Shown here one piece after another: positions 1 to 11,500 of a DNA stretch of 64,000 nt. Below the pieces are notes generated by a model. It saw only the letters and a list, made by a program, of their open reading frames with translations, was not told where the DNA came from and made no database searches. A program made the translations under genes and the position numbers. Origin of the DNA: Trichoplusia ni (lineage: Eukaryota; Arthropoda; Insecta; Lepidoptera; Noctuidae); the NCBI RefSeq assembly GCF_003590095.1, contig NW_020800166.1, positions 1 to 64,000 of the forward strand, in the 5' to 3' direction. Position 1 is the first letter of the stretch. Each line of letters begins with the position of its first letter.

Positions 1-160
1 CCAACGTGGGGCATACGATGATCAATCTAATATTTATTATGATATTGTTAATATGGTAATAATCATAAAAAAATATTTAACCTCTGACAGGCCTCGGACT
101 TTATTATTTGATGAATGAACCAGTCGCTTAACTAACTATCTAAATGTGGATTATGAATAA
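1..160. other. window edge, no gene; tRNA-Lys PBS-like start
   Basis: The first 12 bases (CCAACGTGGGGC) equal part of the primer-binding site complementary to the 3' end of tRNA-Lys (CTT). An LTR element could end just left of the window, but the match is short. The rest is AT-rich and unassigned. Confidence 0.25.
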
Positions 161-419
161 CAAGCTGTTGCCCGCGATTTCGTCTGCGTGTTTTGAAGAT
201 ATAAGCTATGATTTATACCCGCCCTGTTTTTTTTCCCACATTTTCCATTGTATCTTCGCTCCTTTTAGTCGCAGCGCGATGATATATAGCCTAAAACCTT
301 CCTCGGTGAAGGGTTTATTCAACACAAAAGAATTTTCAATTTGAACCAGTAGTTCCTGAGATTAGCGCGTTCAAACAAACAAACAAACTCTTCAGCTTTA
401 TATATTAGGATAGGATAGA
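161..419 (-). mobile_element. Helitron-like element, family A
   Basis: Minus-strand copy. On its own strand it runs from TCTATCC...TATATAAAGCTGAAG to ...GCGGGCAACAGC plus a degenerate CTAG end. It shares the AATCTCAGGAACTACTGG and AGGAGCGAAGAT blocks with the other family A copies. Non-coding and non-autonomous. Confidence 0.7.
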
Positions 420-898
420 TTTAGTTTGTATAACATAATCTCATATACATATGTTTGTAATAAAATACAAGAGCTACTGAAGTGCCAAGGAATTTTGACA
501 GCCCTGACAGCTATCGTGTTCCTGAATCTATTGTTTTAGCTTAGACTGATGTCTAGTCTTAAAGTCTGAATAGTTTAGTCAAAGTACAGGCACTGCCTAA
601 ACAAGTCGGACATTAAAATCTCTGCTAACACCAGTTGGGCGCCATCTTGTATTTAACGTCACTTTCTTGTGAATATTTATGTAAGTGAAAACATGTGCTA
701 ATTTTGATGTTTACAATCGTTAACTATTGTTTTAAAGTAATTATTTAGGATTGTTCGCATTCCAAGGCGCTAGGTTGTAAACATTGACAAACTTCCTGGT
801 TTTGATGGGTTTACGAGTTAAACTGTAAATGATTTGAAGCGGGATTCGATCCCAAGACGCACAGCAGTCTACTAGACTTACAAGGTGGCGGATCAAAA

Positions 899-1155
899 TC
901 TATACTAATATATAAAGCTGAAGAGTTTGTTTGTTTGATTGTTTGTTTGAACGCGTTAATCTCAGGAACTACTGGTCCAAATTGAAAAATTCTTTGTGTT
1001 GAATAGATCATTCATCGAGGAAGGCTTTAGGCTATAAACCATCACGCTGCGACTAATTGGAGCGAAGATCCAATGGAAAATGTGAAAAAAAAGGCAGGTA
1101 TAAATCATAACTTATATCTTCTACCCACGGGGATGAAGTCGCGGGCAACAGCTAG
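899..1155 (+). mobile_element. Helitron-like element, family A (intact termini)
   Basis: Begins TCTATACTAATATAT after an A and ends GCAACAGCTAG before a T. This is the A|TC...CTRR|T signature of Helitrons, which leave no target duplication. About 257 bp, non-coding. The best reference copy of this family in the window. Confidence 0.8.
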
Positions 1156-4100
1156 TTATTGATATAACCAATAACTATTATCTAAACTCTTGTTTTTTGT
1201 GTTTACATTGAACTACATAACTAGTTAAGTGTATGACTGTTGCTGTAATGTCATGTTACGTCACTTGTCAAGAACCTACGTCATCAATATAAATAACTTG
1301 AAGCTGTACGATATTGACTACATATTTGTGACGTGCCATGGAACGTACACTAAGATAACATACCCGAAAAATTAGAACCAACAATAGTATATACCCGGTG
1401 ACCCCACCAAGAAAAACCTTTATAAATACATCAAAATAAATGACATTACGAATAGACGTCCACCCATTGTTGTTGTGCTCAACTAAGAAACCTTTCCGGC
1501 CCGATAAACAGGAATATAGTTATCTCACCTCGCCGCCAGAGGCCGCCCCCATAATTTATGTATTGTCAGCAAGAATATTTAACCTCTGCAGGCGTTATTC
1601 ACACATTATAAATCCTACCGAGCGTACCGATAACGGAACGCGGCCTTAAACGCAAGATGGCGGCGTTGACAGTTTTTTGACAGCGGTTTTGGCGGTAAAA
1701 AGTGAGGGTTTTTGGTTATATTTTTGAGTTATGATTTTATTATTATTTGGGTAGCTTGTATTATAAATTACATTGGATTATAACTTGTTTACTAATACAT
1801 TTTGGTGAAAATGTATTTAGATAAAATACACAATGTCGTGTCGCCATATTCATTTGTCCCAATTCGTTAAACACTAATGGCGCTCTAAACTCAGTACGAA
1901 ACTCAATACAATGTAAAAAGAGGAACACGCTTCTATTCTTAACCAGTAGCAAATAAATTAACAATGGCCGTCTTTATACAGTAAATGGCCACAGTTCGCA
2001 AGATTTTCAATTTTAGCACAGACTCAAAATAAACTTCCTCGGCACAGAGGAAGCGGACACCTGTTTAGTCTGTGCTTTCCGCGCCATTAACCGCCCATTG
2101 AGCCGCGCGCGATTTTCGAATTTTGTATCGAGAAAATGGCGCCATCGCACGTCAAGTTGACGTAAACGGTTTGCGCGCAAAAATGTGGAAAAAAATCGAT
2201 TTGAAGCAAATGAAATGTCTTTGTTGTCGGCGACACGCTAATTTGGTATTTCTCATTAAACTTTTACAATGATTTGGAGAGCGAGAGAAAATATGTTTAT
2301 GGGTTTGTGTCTCGCAGTTTATTCAGGTATGAAAATAATTATGATATTTTCGTTATTCAACTCGTTAAAGGCATGGTACTTATACAAGCGTCTAAACTCT
2401 ATACAGCCCCATAGTTTAAGTATCAATCTTCTTTTTACTCATACAACTCTTTAACTAAATGAATAAATGGATGTACCTAACATACGTGCATTACGCTCTG
2501 GTCGAAACGTAAATCCATTAAGGGTGCACCCTAATTGGGAATTTACACTATAATAATTTGCAAATTTTAATATTTTTTACAACTTTTTTTTTTATTGCGC
2601 TCTAGCGTCAGGGTTATCACGAAAAACGGTGAGAGAAAACAGCGTCAGAAACCTTCAACACCTAAGAATTTTGCATCAAGCTTACTACAAAAAATAGTGT
2701 GTTTTTAAAACAGATGTAAAGTTTTTTAGTAACGTCACTATCATTATAGTAGTACACACTCAAATCGAACATTTAAATTCAGAATCAGGAATCGTTACGG
2801 AACAATTTTAAATCGATACTTTATGTTAGTCAGAACGTTATCGATCGACCCGATCTAAGATCCGATCATTTCGATAAAAAGCTGTATAGCATTTCTTTTG
2901 CCTCTGTCCGAACATAAAAAATAAAGTTGTTGTCAATAGACGGCCATAAACACCTAGTTAAAATAGTTGGGTTGGTTGTCCTTTTTGGAGTATTATTGAG
3001 ACTTGCCTAGTTTTAAAGCGTTGTATAAGATTTTTGTAACTTGTTTCGTATTTAAACGATGTAAAAGTATTTTGAATATGTAATTTGGAATTAAATTAAG
3101 TTGCTTTATATAAAATAGAAATATATGTTAAGTAGGAATTGGTTTTTTACTTTCTAAGATATATTGTTTCATGAGGAATTCACTGATTCAATGTCTTTTT
3201 TTTTTGTCAAAATTGACAACTTTTTCCTCGTTATTCTGTAAGTTAAGCCCGTATTTTTATTTTCTTTTCTGAATGATAGTCAATATCTAGCTACAGGAGT
3301 TGTCACAGGAATTACAGTCTAATTTTGCGTCGTGGAATAATTTTGTTAACTCTAAATCAAGGACATAAAAGATTCCATTACATTCTCAACATTCTCAGTA
3401 AAAACATATCCTAGTTTGACTTATTCATGAAGAAAAAAGTCAAAATATAATTGTAAGATATACAAAATAATAAAAGTAATAAACGTTTTTATCGCTTCAG
3501 ATACAGACGGACAGACGGACAGATAACTTTGAGCACAGATATTTATGAGCACCAATTAGGAGGTGTGAGATATTATCAGATTTCTTTTGTAGACTAACGA
3601 TATATGGAGAGGGCTGGTGGATATAATTTGTAGGAAAAAAGATTTTTTTCGTGTTTTTATGAAGCTGTACAAGAAGGGAAAGTTTAGCAACTCGTTTGGC
3701 AAATTTATTTTCGGAGGCTGTACTTTTTTTAAGCTAGGACGCTGTAAGATTTGGGCCTGTCTGTCTGTCTGTGGAATCATAGCTAACGGGAGAAGTAGGA
3801 GGATTTAGTTTGTTTTGTAATTAAACTGGAATTGTGTGTGAGTGTTAGATTTGTTTGTACAAATCGGTCCAGCCATTTAAAAGTTGTTTGTTGTGGACGT
3901 TAGTGCTGTCGTAGATTTTATCATTTTTTAATTCAACCTTATATAACATTTATAAAGCCATCATGTTTCAAACATTTCCAATAAATAAATGAGAGTTTAA
4001 ATATGCTTTGAAAAAAAGAATGTCAAATACTTTTTTTCCAATTTTTTGTATTTTTTTACAATACCGTCTCCACATCCTTCCTTATTCGTATCCCGCTTGC

Positions 4101-4575
4101 TAGCTGTACACAGCATTGATATGTTCGTCCATTTTTTATTTATTTCATTATAACGCATCAATTCTCTATGGTACTCGGGCTAAGGAAATGGCTCTATTAA
4201 AAAACCTTTGGACATTTTGATGACATTAAAAAATATCTTCCATGGTGGCTTGTCATTAGTATTGTAAATTGATTTTAATGTTTTATATTAATTGTAAATT
4301 ACTTATGTAATTACTTCATATTTTTTGTTAGTTTATTTAATGAATAACAAAATGGATACTTATATTGAATATTAGGCGTTACGATATTGACGGCGGTTTC
4401 GCTCGCGAGGTTTTAAAGATATAATTAAGGTAATTTTGAAATCTAATTAATAGCTTGATAGTGCACGCATATTTTTATTACTGCCCTTGTATATATTATA
4501 TCCTATTGTTTTTCAAAGTTAAGTCAAATTCAAACGTGTGTTAAATCATTAGCAAACCTGTCATTAATAATTAAA
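1156..4575. other. AT-rich intronic/flanking DNA, no gene seen
   Basis: No coding exon recognised on either strand; the expected 3' exon of the phospholipase gene was looked for here and not found. Positions 3502-3530 and 3756-3775 hold short ACGGACAG and CTGT tandem runs in opposite orientation that may mark the ends of an old repeat. Small reading frames here have no recognisable motifs. Confidence 0.4.
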
Positions 4576-4762
4576 CTAGCTGTTGCCGCGGGCCCGCCCG
4601 CTACAAATCGAAAATAACCCCATGCGGACATAAAATCGGGATAAAAACTACCTTATATGTTAATCCTGCGTTTACCACGTTTCGTCTAAATTCGTTCAGT
4701 GGTTTTTGCGTGAAACAGGAACAAATATCCATACACGCAAACTTTCACGTTTATAATATTTG
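4576..4762 (-). mobile_element. Helitron-like element, family B
   Basis: Minus copy starting at CTAG (4576) with GCTGTTGCCGCGGG, then the family B blocks (CGGGATAAAAACTA, GTTAATCCTG, TTCGTCTAAATTCG), and ending near TTTATAATATTTG. Family B has a TCCTACTAATATTATAAACG start and the same CTAG end as family A. Confidence 0.7.
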
Positions 4763-5307
4763 TTATATAATTATATTAATAGGAAAAATAAGATAGCTTG
4801 CATCTTACACGCAACATTTGGCGTTTACAAATGATAATAATGTCAGATTTGAAATTGAAAAGCACTAGTTTCCATTAATAAATTATCCAAATTACGTGTT
4901 TCTGTGTCATGTGTATTAATGACTTAAGTTTCAAGGAACATTTTCGCTTTTAAATATGGTTAATTTAGACTTCAACGTCAAAAGTTTATTAGGTACAGAT
5001 TATTAATTATATGCAAACTAGAATAATTAGTGATTTTAGTTTAGTATAGTATTAAAAGAGTATTTAGTGTCAAATAATTGAAAATATTGAAGAAAGTACT
5101 TATTAATAAAAAAACAAAGTATCTATTTATAAATAAATAAACCATCCATTACCAGAAGCGCTTCATGCAAACCAATTCCAAAATAAGTAAAATTAAATTA
5201 GGTTTTAAAACCAAAGCATATATTTGACATTATGTCAAAAGACCATGACAGTTACAAAAAAAAAAAAGGCAACGACATCGACCATACAGCCACAACACAT
5301 AGCCTAC

Positions 5308-5532
5308 CTTTCATCGCACCGGCAGTGCATGAGTGTGTTGACTCGCCAATTGAAAATGCCGTATTTCTTCTCCATGCCTCCGATCCAGAATGGGCAGCGA
5401 AGATCGTGGACTCTGCAGCAGCGGTCAGTCCTCGTGTGGCCGCCGAGCTGAGAGTACCTGGTTGCGGAGAAACCCTTGCCGCACCACTTCGTCCCGGGCA
5501 CGCGGAGTAACTCCATAGTGTCGCGTTTCGAT
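5308..5532 (-). CDS. PLA2 catalytic exon, version 3b
   Basis: 225 nt (75 codons), acceptor CGTCTTAG before 5532, donor AG|GTAGGC after 5308, phase 2 at both ends, exactly like 3a. It encodes the same segment as 3a: SKRDT, PGTKWCGKG, DRCCRVHDLRC, then HCRCDE. Joined to exon 2 it reads ...SLAR|SKRDT.... It is clearly paralogous to 3a but diverged. It has one extra residue between the catalytic His-Asp and the next cysteine (HD-LR-C rather than HD-x-C), which accounts for the 3-nt length difference. Between 5533 and 9605 there is no second copy of exon 1 or 2, so this exon has no visible first exons of its own. Confidence 0.85.
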
Positions 5533-8500
5533 CTAAGACGGTTATCGATTTTTTAATCGATTGGTTTTTGATATTCGATTCTATGCTTTTTTTTTATTTT
5601 CTACTGAATTGTATTTCGTAACTTGTTAAAAATTTAAACTGAATCAATGAAAACAGAACTGTAATAAGTAGGTAATCGTCCGAATATCAACGAACCATAC
5701 GATTAATAATTTCACGACACGACGCGACATCCATCCCCTAACTTTCAAGCACTGACATTTCCGTTCAGCTAGAATGACCTCTTCATTTAAAAAAAATATA
5801 TGCCACCCGAAATTATAGACCACCAACGTGTTTATGGTATTAAAAAGGTAACTGTAAATATTTAAGGGATAGTTGTAAATCCTTTATGGATGGCAAGCAA
5901 CCATAAACTTGGCATGAATGATGTATCACCGCATGTTTTATTATTTTATTGCCTTTAGGGAATAAAATTAATTACCAGAATAACTAAAGTCTTAGGTAAG
6001 TTTAACCGACGTAAGATGACGTTTTACCCGATTACAGCAGACGTACATTAATATTTATTATTTTTTTTTGTTTGACACGCGACGCACGGAGCTTGATCGA
6101 ACATTTTTGGCGCCAATTTTAATGTCATTGCAATTTCGCCATTTTGCGTTACTTATTTTTGACAGAACAAACAACATTGAAATAAGGTCTGGTTTTTATA
6201 TTGTATCAAAAATACTTATTAAAAAAACGTGATCCTAGATTTTGTTAAATCTTCGATAAGAGCGGCCATTTTGATCGCAGCGGGACGTGTAAACGTCAAA
6301 AGAGGTTAGATAACAGATCCTAATGGAATCATAAAAATAAATAACATAGTAATAATCAGATTTTTTCCCATTTTAACTTAATTAAGACGATAATGGGTCA
6401 AATCTTAACATTTCACTGAAATGGGACTTTAAATTTATGATATGAGATCCTTGGACGTCATAATCTTACAATAAAAAAGTATCAAACATAAACTGGATGA
6501 ATGTTTAAATTCCATTGCTCAGTTTGTTCTGTTAAGGAAAAAGTTTTGGTTTAAAAAGAAGCGATGTATTTGAAGTTTTACAGTTAGATTTGACGGAGCG
6601 CGTCCTTTTGAATATAAAATAGGGATACTACTAATTAATGTAATGTGATACTTTATTCATTTTTAGTGGCGTCTTTTTATATTAGTCAGGCATGTCAGTT
6701 TGGTTTTAAATAAGGACGCTGTTCACAATACATGTTCTTTCTAAGGACGACTATTCACGAATCCTTACTTTCTCGAGTTATTAAAAAATCTCTTAAAAAA
6801 TGGTTATTTACATAAATAACAACCTTTGTTATTCACAGTAAGCCCCATCACCACACTCCAAAACAAAAAAAAACAACATAATTATTTACCAATGACAATT
6901 CAATGAAAACCAAGCTTTGTCTTGTCTTTTCCAAAAAACTCAACAAATGAATATCTGTGGTACAAAAATGAATAAAGAACTATCAAAAACTCTTAACGTA
7001 ACGCTATTGCTATGTGGTAAAGGGACAGCGCACTTTACGGCGTAGTGGCGTCTCTCTTTCTCCATTGCAATACTTATTTTAAGACATGAATTTAGGAAAT
7101 AACCTAGACCATTTAAATCTGTCAAACACTTATTAAAATTCGATTTGAATTCAATAAAAAAACAACTACTTAAAGTGTTTTTTTTTTGTAATTGTAATCT
7201 TTAGAACACATCTCTAAATTATTCATTTTGACATAATAATATATGGGTGACCATCTACGTCATAACGAGTTCCTCCGTGTTTTGTATTATTCGCACATCT
7301 TTGACAGTCGTTACGGGTAGACAGAAGCTAGAAGGTCTGACAACCAGTCTAACTAAGGGGTGTTGTGTTGCCCAGGTAACTGGGTTGAGGAGGTCAGATA
7401 GGCAGTCGCTCCTTGTAAAACACTGGTACTTAACTGCATCCGGATATATCAGATGCCGACCCCAATATAGTTGGGACAAGGGTAAGTGATGATGAGATTG
7501 ACGTATTGTACTATCCCCGTTTATACATCAAAATGCCGCGTCCATTATTAAGGAACAAATAACTTTTAAACCGTTAAGGTCTTAAAAGTTTAACCTCAAT
7601 GCTTTTTATTGTTAGAAATAACAGAATTTTACTGGATATCTACGTGCGCACGTAGAAGGTTTAAGAAGGCTTTACACTGAACTGAATTGTGATTCTTTTA
7701 GCTTAGCCCTGAACTATTGCATCGTAATAAGTCCTTATGTTCCGTCATAGGGATGGAATTTGGGAACAAAAAATATAATTTATATTCCTGCCGTCAAAAG
7801 ACAGACTAGACGGGCCTGTTGGTTTAGTGGTTAGCGACCCTGACAGCTATACCGGAGTGTTCGATTCCCGCCCAGGACAAATGTTGTGTGACGAGCATGA
7901 TCATTTTGTTCTGGTGTCTGGGTGTAATTTATCTATACAATGTATGTATTTAGAAATATATAAGTAAGTTTATCAGTTGTCTGTCTAACACAAGCTCTGC
8001 TTAGCTTGGGATCAGATAACCGTGTGTGAGTTGAAAAAAAAACATAATATTATCCTCCAGTTCTATACGTTATTCTTCCCTCTAGGTACTTGTGTATGTT
8101 CTAAGCATGAGAGGCATCATTTAGCCTCACTAATTTAATGATTACCGTAGTCCCAAAGAGCAACGGAAGGAACATGGGTAGGTTTTAATTAGCAAAAGCC
8201 TGATACTGCCTATCAAGTATCACTCAACTCAGAGCGAAAGTTTCCCTTTACGCAAAATTACTTGTCTACCCGCAGTCCTATGCAAAGCGAAAGATATTTG
8301 ATGATTTACCATAAAAAAAGGGCTCTTATTCAATAGTGTAATAACTCCTTTAGTTAACTGCAAAAGTTAATAAAATAATCTTAACTATCCGCTTACTGTT
8401 CCCAATCTTATTGAGTGTTTAACAACTCTTGGTTCCGTTAGTTTACGATAAAAATACTGAACTCTTTCTCACCATCTTCAAACACAAACTTTTATATATT

Positions 8501-11500
8501 TAGTATTTATATTATACACGGTGATTTTTTAGTCGTCTTACAAAAGCAGCCCAGTTCATGTATCCAACGTAAAATACCCCTAGGCGCGATTATTGTTTTT
8601 TTATCATTAACTAAGATAATAAGTACGAAGAAAAATTAAACATGAGAAATCTGAAATATACTCTTAAAAATGATATAAACGCCGCCGCCCGCGCCCCTCA
8701 CTATTGTTACAAGGCTCAGATCGCGCTCGCAACAGAGCTGTGTTTCTAAAAAACAACGCATTGCATCATAATATTGAATAAAAATTGCATTTTAAATTTA
8801 TTAAAATCTCATAAATACCTATTTTTTATCATGAACGTGTTCTAGTCATTGGAAACATGAACTGGGCTGCTTTTGTAAGACGACTAAAAATTCACGGTGT
8901 ATTGTGGCACAATGTAACTATTTATTTGTATCCAATCCTGTTCTTGTGTGGTTTGCAATAAAGAATATACTATCTATATATGTTTTAAGAGCTCCCATTA
9001 GTCTTTGCACTTGGCTGGTGTTTTGTGGACATGAGTGTCGATTTTATGCCCAAAATCCCTTTTTTTGCATGAGAAAATCAAATTACTGTTGCAAGTTACC
9101 GCTGTGAATAAATGTCCAGGTACCATCTTGGGCTAGCTTGGTGGCAACAGGCTTCAAGTGGCTTTCCTTGAGGGACTGACCCCATGGACCCCAAGGACGA
9201 GTTAAATGTATGGTGGTGTGCCCTAAGGTACTATACTCGTAAAATCAGTTTATCTTAAGTTCAGACTCAATAATTTAAATACAGTTAAAAGATGATTTTG
9301 TTAGAATAAGTTCTTGTTAGAGCATGTTATTGAGTTCCTGTATCAGTTTACAGCTTTTCCTAGACTAAAAAATAAATTAAAAAAAAAATCGATGGCGTGA
9401 AAACTATCTGTCACATTCAAATGACAGTTCCCTTTCGTGAACTACATTAAAAAAGTATTTACATACCCAACCAAATCCGAAAATAACATAACTGTATATT
9501 TACAACGAAAAATAACAAATATATACAACCCAACAACCATTTTACCCAAAACACAAAAAAAAACAAAGACAATAAAACCTCCTTAAAAAAAAAAGAAAAA
9601 CTAACCTCCTATCGCATCGGCAATGGGAAATAGTATACGGCCTATAATTGAAGTACCCAAATCTTCGTTTGAACATCCCTATGTTCAGTCTGCAGTGATC
9701 GTGGGAGCGGCAGCACCGATCCTCGGCGGCGTCGAGCCCAAGTTCCCCGTATTTCGCGGCGACGTGCCCAGCGCCACACCACTTCGTCCCGGGCACTATG
9801 AAATTCTCCCTGAACGATCTTCGGGACCTGTTTTTGTAGGTTATGTTAGATTGTAAGTTTTTTTTTAAGTTTGACAGGTGCTGTCAAATGAAAAAGCGGG
9901 TGGTTGCGTGGATGTGATGTATTACGGTGATTTTTAGGTTATGATTGTGAGACGAAAGCTTATGGTTATAGTGTTTATAAGGAACTTGAATTCTCTCTCT
10001 TTCAGTTAACGATAAAATCTTTCAGATTGCTTGATGTTCTGAAACTGTAAGATTACTCACAATAAGCGTGAATCGGCATATTCCGACTAGTTTAGAACCC
10101 AACCTTCATCATGAGCTGATGCGGCGGCGAGGTCGCGAGTCGAAACTAGTCGGGCTATCCCGATAAATACGCGTAAGTGAACTATTAATAAATAAATAAT
10201 TTTGAATCGGTCTCACGAGAGTTATTTTAATTATATCGTAAGATTGATTCCTTATTATATCCATTTATAAATTATCCTCTGTCTTGAAGTTAAATAATAA
10301 ATTAATATGAAAAAAATTGCCGAATTCGCGCTTTGATTACGTAAAAATATAACTAAATTACGTCATTAATTTCTTAATTATCTCTCGCCATAACAAATAA
10401 CATAATTGACAGATTACATTGATCATTTGTTATAGTTAATTATAAATTATTATTATCAAATTATGTCTGTTCATTGTAGAAGTATATTAGTTACGTTTCC
10501 TATTTAATTTGTTATTTATGTATGCATTGATAACTGTAAAAATAATATGACAATGAATGAATGAGTGAGCATAAATGAGTAGGTGATTGAATGATAGAGG
10601 AGTGCTGTAAACTTTTTTTTATGATACATGAGGTCAAACGAGCAGGCAGATAAATAATTTAGAATTAATTTAAATCTAGTTGGTATACAAAATTATTTTC
10701 GGTAAAAAGGTTTTATAAATATTTAAATGAAGTATCATTATCAAGTTCCTTGCAGGTCACTTTAGTGAAATTAATTGATTTCGTATTGCAAGGGACTTGA
10801 CGCTATAATTGCCAAGTGACAAGAAACTTTAAAGAAAAGTGATTGAATGAGAGAGAGAATGATTTAAGTACAAATATAAGAAAACCATTTATAGCAGTTA
10901 TTGTAAGAATGTCATTTTGCCTTGCTCGCTTATAGCAATGTTACATACGTAGATGACAGATGAGATTTATGCTATATGTGATGACGTTGAGAGATGCTTG
11001 CATTAATGTCAAATCAATGGCCTATGAAGCAGATAAAATTCCCCCCTTTATAGTATAAGTATTCAGAACAAGGTGGCGCCAAAAATAGTAGAAACGATAG
11101 TCTTAATGAGAAAAAGACTTTTTCTGCGTGCAAAAATACGAGAGTCTAAACACCGGTGGAAAAAAGTGAAGAGGTCATTCCATAGACTGGGTTTTAAATA
11201 CGAATTTCGAACGTTTTTGAGAATGGAATCGAAAGGAGATGAGCGTCGTGAGGTTCGTTGCAGTGCATTCGAAATTTAAATTTCTTGAATTACTTTTACT
11301 GTTAGAAAAATGTCGGTCTGTTACTGTATGTTAAGTTTGGCTAATAAATAGTTCGAGAAATAATTAAATGCAGTTTTTTTTTTCAATAAAGAAAAGTCAT
11401 TCAAGATATTTAATATTTATGAAGTTCCCATTAAATACTAGTTACTATTCCCCCAGTAACAAGTCTGAATAAAATAAAACGAATTTCCAAACGTTTCGAA

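Noticed and set aside
1480..1600. minus-strand exon ending GGCGGCGAG|GTGAGA as the missing PLA2 3' exon
   Set aside because: The donor looks good but the required phase hits a stop at once, and no expected cysteine pattern is present.
5224..5510. plus-strand frames of 75-92 codons
   Set aside because: Antisense shadows of PLA2 exon 3b.
9623..9856. plus-strand 77-codon frame
   Set aside because: Antisense shadow of PLA2 exon 3a.
10082..10155. complete hammerhead ribozyme
   Set aside because: CTGATG and CGAAAC occur, but the core base after CUGAUG is C and the remaining stems do not form convincingly; kept only as a testable idea.
11073..11279. 68-codon basic plus-strand frame
   Set aside because: No family motif, intronic and antisense to the PLA2 gene, no supporting splice sites.
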